A model generated the notes under the pieces. That model saw only the letters and a program-made list of their open reading frames with translations. It did no database searches and was not told where the DNA came from. A program made the position numbers and the translations under genes. This document shows positions 23,284 through 35,291 of a stretch of 64,000 bases of DNA, piece after piece (position 1 is the first letter of the stretch; every line of letters starts with the position of its first letter). The DNA is from Albifimbria verrucaria (Eukaryota > Ascomycota > Sordariomycetes > Hypocreales > Stachybotryaceae): the NCBI GenBank assembly GCA_020081605.1, contig JAHREC010000013.1, positions 124,001 to 188,000 on the forward strand, written 5' to 3'.

Positions 23284-25061
23284 CGTGAGGACAGTTATTT
23301 CTAAGTTGAGTATAGGGAAACGAAGAGGTAAATCCGGAGAGTTAGGAAAGGCCAAAGCACCCTGCTGCTATCAGAGAGTCGCACCACCTAGCGATCATTT
23401 TATTGTGAGAGGCCTGTGTGTATTCAGTGAGCGCCAGACCTAATATAACTTGAACAGGCGTCAGGCTCAGTTGCTGTTTGCGGTGGCGTGCGCCGCCGCA
23501 AACAGCAGTCGAAATTCCAGTCACTCTTACGCGCCGTTCTAGGTACCCAGAATCCAACTTACTTTCCCACAAGGCTCAAGTTAATTACTACTGGTTAAGC
23601 ACTGAAGTTTTTCTTAATAGTGGATTGGCTATTGTTTTCTAATCAATCTCATGATTTCGCGTCTCGTGGCAGAGGAATGCAAAGTAGAGCTCAGACAGAG
23701 CCCGTTCTATATCTCTACGGGACAACTGACAAACTGTGGTAGTTTAGGGTAGCTAAATAACCGAGACAAAATACACAACAGAGCTAAAAGTGCCAAATAA
23801 AACAAGAAAAACAGGGAGAAAACCATATGACAGGCCAAAATCAATGACATAAAGTTTGCAGTATTCTGCATCTAAAGTCAAGTAGCTAGAGGCAGTCAGG
23901 TTATGAAACTGGTATGTAGACGAGCGTCCTCCGAGGAGAAGGTATAGCACTCGACCTCGCAAGGCTTTTCCTCTCAAGAGGAATGCACGATTGTTCTTTT
24001 GGTAGTAGACAATTATTGGCTGTATTTATTGTGGCGGACCTACGGGTCTCACCTGAAAAGTAAAGTTATACTCCTGTGGATTAATTTTACCACATGCGGA
24101 ACTTGATTAATTCGATAAAGCGTAAAATATATCTCTATATAAATAGAGTCTATTATGCTTGGAAATTTATATTAAGCTAGTGTAAAAATATGTATATAGT
24201 GGAAACAGTTAAAGTAAACTATACTAAATAGATTTAAATAATTAAGTTAATATAAAATATATTCTATATTAATTAATTTATGTTAATATATATTTTTTAA
24301 AAATATTTAAATAATAAATAAAGTATTTTATTATAAATAATAAAGATTTAAAAAAATATAAATTAAATTATTCTATAAATATAGCTTAAATTAATATAAA
24401 TAAGTATTTTAAATTTTATATAAAAATACAATTTATAAATCAGGAATCAGACGTCTGATTATTTAGATAACCTTGCCGATCAGTGCCAAAGTGCACGGAC
24501 GATCCCTGTAAAAAATCATGATCTTCCTGTCTGCATCCACCAGAGTGACGGTGGCGCTTTCGGCCCCTGTTCAAGCTGTGGCAGGAGACGCCATTTCAGC
24601 CTCACCGCTGAAAGTGGCATGAATATTTATGGTGTGGTCAAGAAGGAAGGATGAAGGCTGGATACTGCATCGCCTCTATGCTTCATGAACTGTCGTCTGA
24701 AATAGCGATAGTTCACAGTTTACTCATTGCTCTGGAAACTCATAGCCCACACTGTTATAAGCGGAATACCATGGACTTGAATTGTCGATTTCAAGACCTC
24801 GGCTCTTGTATCTGGTGCATAGCCTCTGCCTCCCTTATGCCTATCCCCTATGAGGCTGAAGCCCAGCTGTGCTGTAACAAAGGTTGTACCAGCCCCTGAT
24901 TCTGGCAACCACGTGAAATATTGGGAGTACCGGTACATGTGCAGTTTGGGCTGATAGTCAGTATCAGCCGCAGCGGCACTTACCTACTCTGCCGCCTTGC
25001 TTTAGGTTCTCGCATTTCCGATCGGACGAAGGCAGAACTCTCCTATCAACCAACAGCCACA
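23284..25061. other. intergenic with AT-rich island
   Basis: Between divergent genes (secreted protein -, SesB-like hydrolase +). Holds the 36 bp inverted repeat and an AT-rich block (about 24070-24445) that looks like a RIP-degraded repeat fragment. The frames at 23753-23977 and 24651-24938 match nothing I know. Confidence 0.6.
23472..23507. promoter_or_regulatory. 36 bp near-perfect inverted repeat upstream of the modular secreted protein
   Basis: Arms TGCTGTTTGCGGTGGC and GCCGCCGCAAACAGCA are 16 bp, with one mismatch (a T/G position), separated by GTGC. It lies 189-224 bp upstream of the start codon at 23283 on the gene's 5' side. It contains CGG and CCG half-sites facing each other, which could suit a zinc-cluster dimer, or it could fold as an RNA hairpin in a 5' leader. 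Confidence 0.6.
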
Positions 25062-26775
25062 ATGATCTTCACGAAGCTTTTCAACAAACACAGAGACAGA
25101 ACGGAGGATACGGACATGCACGACGGCCTACATGTCATTGCTGATGATATCTCAGAGTCTCCCATTGTCGAGTGAGTTCCGTGATTCTTGCTCCCTTGAG
25201 AAACATGCATTGAACATTTCAGTATTATCTTTATCCATGGAATCAAAGGCAATCCGTTCAGATCATGGGCTAAAGATCCGACACGGGCGCCATGGATTGG
25301 GACACTGCTCCCCAAGGAAGTCAATAGAGCGCGAATTTTGAGCTTCGGATACCATGCTGACGTGATACGTGTTGGCTCGGGATTGCCACAGCTTACGCTA
25401 CGCAATTATGCTGAGAACTTGGTCTATGACATTTCTCAAGACAAACAACGGCAGGCAGATAGATCTGTAAGTCCATTCGATGTTGGTGTTGATGCAAAAC
25501 TCAAAACATCCCAAAAGACTTGAATCTTGATAACCATGTTTAGAGACCACTTATCTTTGTGTGCCACAGTCTGGGAGGGTTGGTACTTCAAAAGGTAAGG
25601 GATTCTTGTGGGCAAGGTGGGAAGCCGCTGACAATTGCTTTACGAAGGCACTTTTGCTTGCCAAAGATGATCCCGAGGAGGGAAGAAGGGCCATGTTTAA
25701 ATGCACTTCTGGAATCGTCTTCTTTGGCACACCAATGAGAGGATCCGATACAAAGAGTATGGTTGAATTTCTTCGGACACTCTTCCAGATTACTGGAGAC
25801 ACCAACAAAAGATTATTGAGTGTTTTCGATAAGAGCTCTGAAGAGCTCCGAGATATCCAAATGTCATTTCGTAAACTCCTCAGAATAGCCCGTCCAAGCG
25901 GTCTCCAGAACATTAAGCTGGTCTGCTTCTTCGAGGCCCTCAAGACGCCTCGTCTAGGGCTAGTAAGTAAAGCGAAACCTTAGCCACTAAAACGCCACTT
26001 CATTTGACTGACGTTGTAATGAGTAGATTGTTGAAGAGTCTTCTGCCACGCTGGAAGACTATCCTCAAAGAGCTATCCACGCTGACCATAATGGGATGAT
26101 CAAATTTTCATCATTGACTGATCCTGGATTCAAAGCGTTGGTATCCGAGCTCCAGAGATGGGTCGGAGAGCTAAACAACAGAGCTGGTGATATTGGCATA
26201 ACCGCGGGTGAGAATTCTTGCAAAATCTGTGGTGGAGTACCGTGCTCTAACCCTAGTAATTTGCAGAAGGTTTTCTACAACGTGGAAATCAGAGATATGA
26301 AAACTTTCAGAGGATAGGGTCAGGGAGCAGGCAGTTGGAGGAAGCCATGTTCCTGTTTAAAGAAGCTGCCAGGCTTGCTACCCACTCAACACCCAAGGAC
26401 CGTGTCACATCTGCACGATCTCACATCGGAATCGCACGATGTAGAAGGGAGCTGACTTTCAGGCAACCCTCCTCTTATGGTGCGCTGAAAAATCATCTTA
26501 ACGAGGCTAGGACACATCTCCACCAAGCATACGACGACGCAGTACGCATGGACAGCCAACCTCTCAAGCTAAGGGTAGAACTCGAGCTGGCAGTTATTGC
26601 TGCAAGGCAACTACAGATCGACGAAATGGAGTCACGTTTGGAGATCAGTGCCGCTTCAACTGAGCGGGAGAGTGTCATAGAAGACCTTGCAAGAGTCATT
26701 CAGGCATGTACGGCCGCAGGCAGAGAGGATCTGAGGGATTATGGCATGAAATGGCTTGTTAAGTTGGATGGCTAG
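25062..26775 (+). CDS. SesB-like alpha/beta serine hydrolase with helical C-terminus
   Basis: Six exons (25062-25171, 25223-25466, 25544-25594, 25648-25962, 26027-26207, 26267-26775) join in phase into an uninterrupted 469-residue protein; every intron is GT-AG. The hydrolase domain starts VDIIFIHGIKGNPFRSWA. The nucleophile elbow is FVCHSLGGLVLQKA (Ser codon 25568-25570), then GIVFFGTPMRGSD and the likely catalytic His region AIHADHNGMIKF. This is the DUF676/PGAP1-like fold found as the SesB domain at the N-terminus of fungal NLR-like proteins. Here no NB-ARC or NACHT follows; about 200 residues of predicted helices (EEAMFLFKEAARLA onward, TPR-like in feel) end the protein. Substrate is probably a lipid ester, by inference only. 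It is one of the few fully intact multi-exon genes in the window. Confidence 0.85.
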
Positions 26776-27013
26776 CACAATATCATCCAAGTCTACGATT
26801 GATTTAATGAAATACATCCTCGGATATAATTACTGTCCTTTAGTCATTAGATAACTGCACTAATTCCAATTTCCATACATCAGTACACTCTGCAGCAGTG
26901 GAAAGCACCATCCTGGACCAGAAACACCCAATCATTCCACCTGACAGCATCATATAACATGAAAGAAATCCCACACTGTAGAATCTAGAGAGCGTCATTT
27001 GGAAGTTCTAACG

Positions 27014-28233
27014 TCAGTATCTTCCTTGACTTAGTATGTCACTGTATCCTTCGTGACCATCAAAATCCGAACCAACTGTTGACGACCTTGGGTACCTCTG
27101 TGCATCCAACCACCCGTTAACATTTTGCTCGGTTGATGATGCTGACTGCATGGAAGCGAATATCCGAGACGGTTCGCTCGTCGATGTATACACTGATTGC
27201 GGTGGTGCTAGATTTTGTGTTGGAGTTGATACTGGCGGTGGCAGACGGTCGTGTCGTTTTCTCCATTGCCTCCAACATGCGCCAATAGTTATCAGAAAGA
27301 CAATAGAAGCGCCAACAGAGATACCAATAATCATTGTGGTGCTTAGAGCAGGCTTTGAGTCGGATGAAATTTCACCACCGCCATTGGTGTCTCCGTTGTT
27401 CCTCCCATTGCCTTTCGATCCTGTTTCTGAAGGTGGGTCTGTAAGTCAAATCAGTACCAAACCCTGAACATATCCTCTTCATGCAGCCCTGATCTTACCA
27501 GTCAAACCCGAGCCCCGGGTCTCGCTGTCGTCTGGCTTTCGTCTTCCCCACCATTCTGTGTTGGTTCGGCACGAGCAGCTCTACAGTAGCTCCCGTACAA
27601 CGATACAGCCGACGCAATGCTTGCCATGCTCCCCGAACATTCAGTATTTATACACTTTGTTAAGTGATCGCTCGCTTCGGATGCCAAGTCTGTGCGGCAC
27701 ATGCAGTCGTTATACACGGGGCTGGCGCACTGCATCATTCGCGGTAGATTCGAACCACCACCCATTGGGCGACTCATCATGCACGCCTGGATGCAGGTTG
27801 GTTGGGCCTCCATGACCGGGTCGGTGGAGAGCGACTCAATGGCAGCGCTAGTAACAAAGGTGAGTTTTTCGGCGCAGTAGTTGGTGTAGAGTGAGAGCGC
27901 AGATGATAGATCGCCCGACTTGCTCCCGCAGTAGCTGTTGATGCACGCACTCAACCTGGCAGAGATACCGGTCGCAAAGCCAGTCTGGCAGTAACATGAG
28001 TGAAGCATCGGCCTCCCGCTACATCCCAAAGACCGTAGAACGCCGTAATTCCCATCGGTGTGAGGGCCAATGAGGCAGTTTTGGACGCAGGTTCGTTGCA
28101 CACTGTAGGCAGTGAAGTCGCTGAGACTAACGGAGGGCTCTTGTCCCGAGGCGTGAGCAGCAAGTATTGCCAAGACCATCAATATATGCGTGACTGGCTG
28201 AGGCCACTCCCGAATGTAGATGACTTGCTGCAT
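27014..28233 (-). CDS. membrane protein with two tandem CFEM-like domains
   Basis: The ATG at 28233 opens a signal peptide (HILMVLAILAAHASG). Two consecutive eight-Cys modules follow: CVQNC...GC...SCYC...ACINSYC...YC and CIQAC...QC...DCMC...KCINTEC...YC. The spacing is close to CFEM modules, which in fungi bind haem or serve at the surface. A Gly/Asn/Ser linker, one transmembrane helix (MIIGISVGASIVFLITIGAC), a basic stop-transfer (WRQWRKRHDR) and an 80-residue cytosolic tail rich in Ser complete it. The intron is 27439-27498; a one-base loss (AAAA read as AAA) near 27535 is needed to reach the donor in phase, giving KPDDSETRGSGLT. A surface sensor or anchor is possible; CFEM assignment is by Cys pattern only. 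Confidence 0.75.
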
Positions 28234-30359
28234 TGTGAACTATTCGCGAAACCGTTTGATATCGGAATATCGACTCTAAACTCATGAGTTGGGATGGAAA
28301 TTTTCATCGCAGTAGCAGTTTCCTACATCTGGACGGCAAGCAAGATATTCGAGACTAAGCCGCCCTTTACCCTGCAGCTAAGCGCTGGTATTCCAGTAGC
28401 ATTGGTTGCTGAGACTGCCTGAGACGAGCTGAAGTTGGTGTGGCTGATATTGGCCTGGAAATGGAGCTGGTACCAGTACCTTGGGCCCCTAGTGCCTGCA
28501 TCCCGGCAGCCTGATCATGTGGGGTTAATGCAAGGACGGAATGAATTAAAGGTTGGAGTGAGGGCCACTGTGTTATGCACTTCGATAGCTTATCGGCTGG
28601 GTTCTTGGTGTCATACAATGAGGAGATAGGACAAAACCGCATTTTATAGCTTTTGATAGTTATTTTAGTAAGCCTCTGAGGGAGTAATACCTGCTAATCC
28701 ATTCGTGCTCCTCAGATTACAGTATTGCACTCACCTTTGGCCCCAATTCTAAAACGCTGGAAGTGGCAGATTCTGTTACATTACCACTTCGAACTGTCTA
28801 GCTAGAGCATTATGAGGCTCAGCTTTTATTGTGTCAGAGCTTTTGAGGCTGTAAGGTGCATACCTTTGTCTCTCGCAGATATTGCAGACCTGGCTAGTAT
28901 TTCCTCGCACCTACACATAATGTCTCATACGTTGTCGTCGAGACCAACAAGTTTTATCATATCTCACGCTCTGTTGGGTAATTTACTGAGGCCAGGCGTA
29001 AAGAATGATTCTTGACACAGACGACATTGTCCTTGTAACAGGGGCCACTAAATATAAATATGAATATCAATTGGCGATTTCTGCATTATAAGAAGGTTAA
29101 TTAAAATGAATAAAAGTAATTTATATAGAATTTAATAAAGCAAAGTAATATATAACTAAGATTAAGATAAATTTATTATTAAAATATTTAAAATTATAAT
29201 TTATATATATGTATTATAAAATTAAGAAATATAAAAGTTTATATATTTAAATTTTTTTATAAATAATAGTAAAAACTAAATATTAAATAATTAGAATATA
29301 TATAATAAATATAAGAAAAGATATAATAAAAGATATAATAAAAGATATAATAAAAGATATAATAAAAGATATAATAAAAGATATAATAAAAGATATAATA
29401 AAAGATATAATAAAAGATATAATAAAAGCTTTTCAAATTATATATTAGAAATAGTTTATTAAATATATTTTATAATTATAATTATTAAGAATATATTATA
29501 TATTTTAATTTTTAATTTTATTCTATATTATAAAACTTTCTTTATTAATTAAAATTTATTTATTTAATATATTAAATTATAATCTAACTTATACTAATAA
29601 CATTATAAATACAATTATATTTCTTAAAATTAAAATATGATAAAAAATAATTATAAGTTAAATAAAACTTTTAAGTGTACTCTTAGCCTTAATAATAAAT
29701 ACATAGCTCTTCTTCAAGAGCAGATACAGCTTTGAGAACACAATGCTGTGTGGGACCTTAATAGTGATAGCTAAATTGTTGCCATAACTTCATCACTCGA
29801 TATCAGCATTGACCTGGTCTCACTTCCGAGTAGGCTTAGCTTGACGTTGTAACATTGGGGGCAATGTTTCCTTGATTTGGAGACACCCCACTCTTCGGAG
29901 GCTATTGTGTTGTTGGTTCATGAATGCCTGTGCAGCAACCCCAACGTGTCAAGCTGCTTTGGTTCCCAGCTGAGAGTGGATGCGGCGAGAGGGTCACCGA
30001 AGACAATGGCGACATTTTATTCGCATGGATCATCGGACATGAACCATTTGATGCGGCAAATAGCCCGGCAAGGATGCGGGAGTACTATTTTGAGATGCGA
30101 CAGAAACAAGAAGGTGTTGGTTAGTCAAAGCTAGACGTCCTGCCCCCCTCGTTCATGCCCCTCGTTCCTGCCCCCTCATGTCATGACCTTGCTCCTTACC
30201 ATCCCATTTCATACTAAGACTCTACAATCTTCTCAAGCACTTATCTTGCTTTATCTTTTATCTAAGATATCATAAGTCTCACCTATAGTTGACTCTGGTT
30301 CTTGACTTCCCAAACACACAGACGTCAACATTTAGTCCATTTCATCTTGTCTTGACAGC
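28234..30359. other. intergenic with AT-rich island
   Basis: No recognised gene. Contains an AT-rich block (about 29050-29690) with a perfect 12 bp minisatellite. The frames at 28367-28642 (-), 28812-29015 (+) and 29877-30134 (+) are unassigned and probably noise. A C-rich CCCCTCGTTC duplication occurs at about 30143-30175. Confidence 0.6.
29316..29428 (+). repeat. 12 bp minisatellite AAAAGATATAAT, about 9.5 copies
   Basis: Perfect tandem copies of AAAAGATATAAT within an AT-rich island. The uniformity of the units contrasts with the degenerate flanks and suggests recent expansion after the island became AT-rich. Confidence 0.95.
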
Positions 30360-31876
30360 ATGGCTAATCAAAGCACTCAACCTCAAATTGCTCGCCTGGC
30401 GCAGACAATAAGCGCATCCGTCGCCGAGCTACAAGAGATTTTAATAGCTCAGAATGCTGAATTTCCATCTTTTGAGGAGGGAGCGCCAGAGTCAATCCCT
30501 CAGAGTGCTTCAAAGGCACGTAACGCAATTCTTGAGGCAACTGCAGAACTCCACGACCTGCTCCTTGAGCCTTTCGCTGCTCTATTTATAGCGGGTTCTG
30601 TACGTATCTCCTTTTATTCACGGTCCTTTGCAAGCCGGACATGACAACTCATGCCAATGTTATAGCATACCAATATGGTTTGTATGCAGGCCATTACCCG
30701 CTTCAGGATTCCAGCAATGATTCCAGCGCATGGCCAAATGTCATATGAAGAGATATCACAGAGGACTTGTATGAGTGAATCAGTGACCCGAAGACTGTTA
30801 CAATATGCCATGATGATGAGAGTCTTCCGAGAGCCTAGACCCGGTATGGTTGCCCATACCAAGCTTTCAAAGATTCTCATTGATCCTAAGATGAACGACT
30901 GGATGAGCACGGGTGCGGAGGATGGCTGGCCAGCGGCTGTTAGGGTAAGTTCATCACGAGTCACATAATCATTCGAAAATGTCACTTTAAACTGATTTGT
31001 ATCAGATGGTCGATGCTTTGGAGAAATGGCCTAAGTCCCAAGAACCAAACGAGTCTGTAAGGCCCATCACCCACAACTGTCTTCCTTTTGGTCTCATCCC
31101 GTGCTGACATACTTGCGAGGGTTTCGCTCTTGCAAATAACACAACCGACAGTATCTATAGCATTATAGGGGCGGACCCTGAGCGTGCTCAGCGGTTTGCC
31201 CGGAGCATGGAGGCATCAACCTCGAACTTTGGATATGACTCAGTGCACGCCGTCGAGAACTATGGCTGGGACTCACTTGGTGCAGCCACAGTCGTTGATG
31301 TTGGCGGTGCCCAGGGTCACATTTCTTTTGCATTGGCAACCCGTTTTAGAAATCTCAATTTCGTGGTTCAGGATAGTGAAGCTGTAGTTGATAGTGCTGA
31401 AAGCAGAATCCTCGGAATCTTCGAGGTCGAGTCCGTTTCGAAACTCACGATTTCTTTCAGCCGCAAAAGACACATGGGGATGTTTATTTCTTTCGTTGGA
31501 TTTTCCATAATCACTCCGATAAATATGCCATACGTATCCTTAGAGCTCTGATTCCAGTCCTCAATCAAGGCTCTCGGATTGTTATAATGGACTCCTGTAT
31601 GAAGGAAAAGGGTCAAATTCCTCTGTGGAGAGAAAAGGTCATGAGGTATGCTAAGTCAATATTGGTAGACTTTTCGCTGCCTATAATCCTAACAAGATGA
31701 GTAACAGAATGGCCGATATCACAATGGGCGCTCTTATGAATGCTGGAGAAAGAACGTATGACGAATGGAAATTATTGGTACAGGAAGCGGACCCGAGGTT
31801 TAAATTCAAACAGCTTATTGATCCTGAGGGCTCGGCCATGTCTTTGATGGATATAAGGTGGAATGCTGCGGAATAA
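30360..31876 (+). CDS. class II (plant-type) O-methyltransferase
   Basis: A SAM-dependent O-methyltransferase of the kind that methylates hydroxyls in fungal secondary metabolites. N-terminal dimerisation part (AQTISASVAELQEIL), winged helix (SYEEISQRTCMSESVTRRLL), FREPRPGMVAHT, SAM motif I VVDVGGAQGH, and the catalytic-His region FFRWIFHNHSDKYAIRIL, then NQGSRIVIMDSCM and the C-terminal DEWKLLVQEADPRFKF. Introns are 30600-30665, 30945-31005, 31057-31119 and 31646-31707, all GT-AG and in phase. One base is missing in an A4 run near 31402; correcting it gives NPRNLRGRVRFETHDFF. Otherwise intact, about 410 residues, normal for the family. No backbone synthase lies nearby. Confidence 0.9.
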
Positions 31877-32055
31877 ACTATCTTCATGCACTAGTTCTTC
31901 TTACGAACTATTGAGACCTTAGCTAGGTTACATACATTCATTTCTATTTGCTAACCGTTTGCCTTCCCACGATGTCATTCATCTTCTCAAAAGCCTGGAA
32001 CTACGGGGTGTGTTGTGGAAAGTCGTACTGCACTAACTTATTGGTATTGCTCAAC

Positions 32056-32396
32056 ATGCTACCGGCGAGGCAGAAGGTTGCATTGATAACCGGGTTCTTT
32101 ATGACCTCCAACATCTGAGGAGTGCACACTAACAAAACTCTAGGTGCGGAAATGGTGCCATTGAGGAAGTTCTAGTTCATGAATATATTCGTCACAGAGT
32201 TCATCTTATTGCTGTCATTCTCGTCTGCGAAGATTCCCGTTATTTTTATGGAGTTGGTGGCATGACATGGTTTTATCTTGAAGTGACTGTGGAAGACTCT
32301 ATTTCCCAACTCATGGAGCAAGTCAACAGGCTTTTTGAAGGTACATTAAATTTTATCGTCAACAATGCGGATGTAACAACCCTGCTTCAGCTTTGA
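32056..32396 (+). pseudogene. SDR N-terminal fragment (AYR1-like)
   Basis: MLPARQKVALITG, then after an intron (about 32093-32143, branch CACTAAC, end CTAG) CGNGAIEEVLVHEYIR, MTWFYLEVTVEDS and LNFIVNNADVTTL. This order matches the first ~110 residues of AYR1-like SDRs (cofactor loop, LDVT, NNAG). TGA at 32394-32396 ends it and I cannot find the catalytic half downstream. A truncated copy. Confidence 0.6.
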
Positions 32397-32786
32397 GTGG
32401 GATAAAGCGTTCTAGAATCGGTCACCTCACTACCTTGGTTGGTTGTCAAGAATTCCCTGTCTCTACCTCATCTCATCGATCTATTTAGGAATTTGATAAT
32501 TGTGCCCTCACTTACCGCGTGTCCACAAACATAGTGCCTGGTGCGCCTCATTTGCGTATTGATGAACGCAGTGGATTCGGAACTAGTCCAAAATTCTTGT
32601 TACATTTACTCAGGCTAAAGACACTGAGGACCAGCTTCCGGTTTGGGTGTAAGTACAGTACATGGATAAACATAAAACGACTACAGCTCAAGCACCCTCC
32701 ATGCCGACCAGGCCCAACCATTCATCCGAAGACAGGCAGTTGCGTTTACACAAAGGGATCAAAAGTGTTCCTGAGTTTTGGTAACC

Positions 32787-34043
32787 ATGGACATCACTGG
32801 CTTTGCCGTTGTAATTGGCGATGGTAAGTGCCTTGATCCTTTCATTTTCAGTGATATGCTGCGCTCAGACCTTGACCCCTGGATCAGGGAGTGTAACCGG
32901 CAAAGGATTTGCCCTCGCGTTTGGGAAGGACGGTGTAGCTGGTATCGTGGTGGCCAACATTAACCTCTATGCCTCGGAGACGACGAGCAAGGAATGTACC
33001 GTCGCTGCGACAAACCCGAAATTCCTGACCAAGTCAATCCATGTGGATACTACATCGTTTCAGGAATCGAGAACCCAGTCCACGAGGCTTCTCGCATTTT
33101 CGATGGCCCGATCGATTACGGCGTGAACTGTGCAGGGGTAAGAGAGCCGAGGCCAAATGGGGTTTCCCTTTCTTGCTTGATTTTTCCGTTCTCTAGGAGC
33201 ACGCTTGGTAATATGATAGGCTGATGGCATGACTTACCATCCTTTGATCCTTCCAGGATGGTGGTAGAGGAAACTGTAGATGAATTCATGGCATCTCATC
33301 TAGATTGGTGCAATCGAGGGTCGAAAAATCTCAGAGACGGACGCTGGCAAGTTCACCCGATTTATGCATGTCAACGTGACGAGCAAGTTCAAAATGACCC
33401 GGGACATGTCTACCTTGATGAGGCTGCAGGAAGACATCCTCATCAGCACGTCGCTTGAAAAGGGTATCAGTCGGGGACAATTATGAAAATGGGTTCGGCA
33501 GCCTCGTATTGCCACGCCGGTCATTTGACACCGTACAACACGGCCAAGCACGTAGTTCTAGGACTCACCAGGAACCCAGGCCAGTAGGATGGTTGGATCT
33601 TCTCACGCATGTGCTCTTTTTACTACTGCACACATCAATTGCAATGCCACCCCTGCCCCCAAAGTTCCCGTCATTCTTTTCCTGTCCGGCTCGTTCGGCT
33701 GACATGTAACGCGTGCGGGTGCGGCTTTGGGTCTCAGCACTTGACAATATTGCGCATGGAACCCGAGTCAACTGCGTCTGCCCCACCGGAGTTGAATCCC
33801 TCATGATTCATACGATCATGGAGGGCATCCCTGAACTGTAGCCAATGATGAGGGTGGTCCTGCCCATGAGCCAGCTGGCATTGGTGGACGAGGTGGCGGA
33901 CTTGGTACTGTTCCTGTGCAGCCACCGCTCGAGCTAATTATATTAGCGGCAATGAGATGGTTATAAGCGGTGGCGCCACAACGAGCGGTAAAGAATATAT
34001 TGAGGGAAAGGAAGATATCAAAGTCGGTATGGGCTATAGGTGA
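32787..34043 (+). pseudogene. classical SDR, decayed
   Basis: Starts MDITGFAVVIGDG; an intron follows, then GKGFALAFGKDGVAGIVVANINL, ECTVAATNPKF, and in another frame SRIFDGPIDYGVNCAGV. After a second intron come FTRFMHVNVTSKFKMTR, MGSAASY and the catalytic YNTAK in TPYNTAKHVVLGLT. The C-terminal part reads RVNCVCPTGVESLMI, then a TAG, LALVDEVADLVLFLCS and finally ISGNEMVISGGATTSG. The altered GxxxGxG loop, several frame changes and an in-frame stop mark it as a relic. Family certain, substrate unknown. Confidence 0.75.
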
Positions 34044-35291
34044 AGGGCTTGGCCGGTTAGGCGTCCTGGCCGAGGTGTGAGCGGGCGACTAGCTCTGTGG
34101 TCGGGTTTTGTGAGAACAACGTATATAGGAATGAGATGGCAAGGCTGAATTCCAGCGTATCTCATGTACTTCAAACATCACAATTACCAGAACGTATAAC
34201 CAGCCACCCAAAATCAAGAACCGAACATGGTAGTCAACCTTCAGTGCCGCACCGGGATAGGCATAGACCAATGTTTTCCGGGACACACAAACCAGAGTTC
34301 TACATCCAGCAGAGCAATTTAGTTCACAAGCGAAGGAAGGTTTGTTGCAACCTGCAACAAGATACAGCTATAATATTTAGTAGCAACAGTTAGAATTTGA
34401 CCTCTTATCTAGACGTAGATACCTCCCTAAGACGCTGAGCTTGGGGAGAGACAAGAGGAGCTACGGCTCCTGATTTATGATCAGCGAGTATTAGCTGCTA
34501 CTCTTGTGAAAGGAATGGATCTTATGGCCAGAACATGATGTACGTTTACGTTTCCGTATATGCGTTTTAGACACTGATAAAATGTATGCAAGGCCGCCCT
34601 CGAGATGGGGCCTCGAGCCAATGGTTTGAGATACTAGCCCACGAGGTGACTGGCATGGCCCACCACGGACACTGTCTAACTCAGTTGGAAGCCCCTAAGG
34701 CTCCTATCAGAGTGTATGTCAAAACATTTTCCTAATATCTGATAGACTTTGGTCTAATTGTTCTGATTTAAGCATGGATGCAGCCATCGGCCCTCATTGT
34801 AGCCAGATGCTGCATTTTACCATTTCAGGATCTAAATTGCCCGAGGAATCCGGCTTAGTACTCTCTTCCATGTCCGGTCGTGGCCGTTGGTGGAAGCTAT
34901 TTTTCAAGGCTGAAATAGAGGAGACGAATCACATGCTGTTGGCGGAGAAAGATCCTCCGTCACTTCGGCCAGGTTTTATACCCGGTCTCACGATTTCCAC
35001 ACTACCGGCATGCACAGGGCAAATTCTCCAGTGCCCCTGGTACACTGGTCCCCTGTCAGCATGGCTTGGCATATCCGTTCCTGGTTCCTTGGTCCGTTCA
35101 AGCTTAATCGCGTTTTTGTGGGGTAAGAAGCGCTCCAATGGCCATACGGCAGACGGACGGTCTGTACCGGAATCTGGGGACCCCGGGCTTAACTGTTGGA
35201 TTAAAGACATAACTGTCCCCTATTCTGGCGTTATGACTTTCGTTCCTTAGGTTGCTCTAAACTCCACCACCAGCTTCACAAGGAAACCACT
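34044..35291. other. intergenic, no gene supported
   Basis: The frame 34774-35250 (+, 158 codons) has no domain or signal I recognise and its composition is unlike the neighbouring genes. The rest is featureless. Confidence 0.5.

Noticed and set aside
29316..29428. Regular repeat as a CRISPR array
   Set aside because: Contiguous 12 bp units without spacers in a fungal genome; a minisatellite.
30600..30985. 123-codon minus-strand ORF 30614-30985
   Set aside because: Antisense to the winged-helix exon of the O-methyltransferase, whose splicing and motifs are convincing.
34774..35250. 158-codon plus-strand ORF upstream of the beta-helix gene
   Set aside because: No signal peptide, domain or family pattern, and it ends just before the promoter of the next gene; probably chance.
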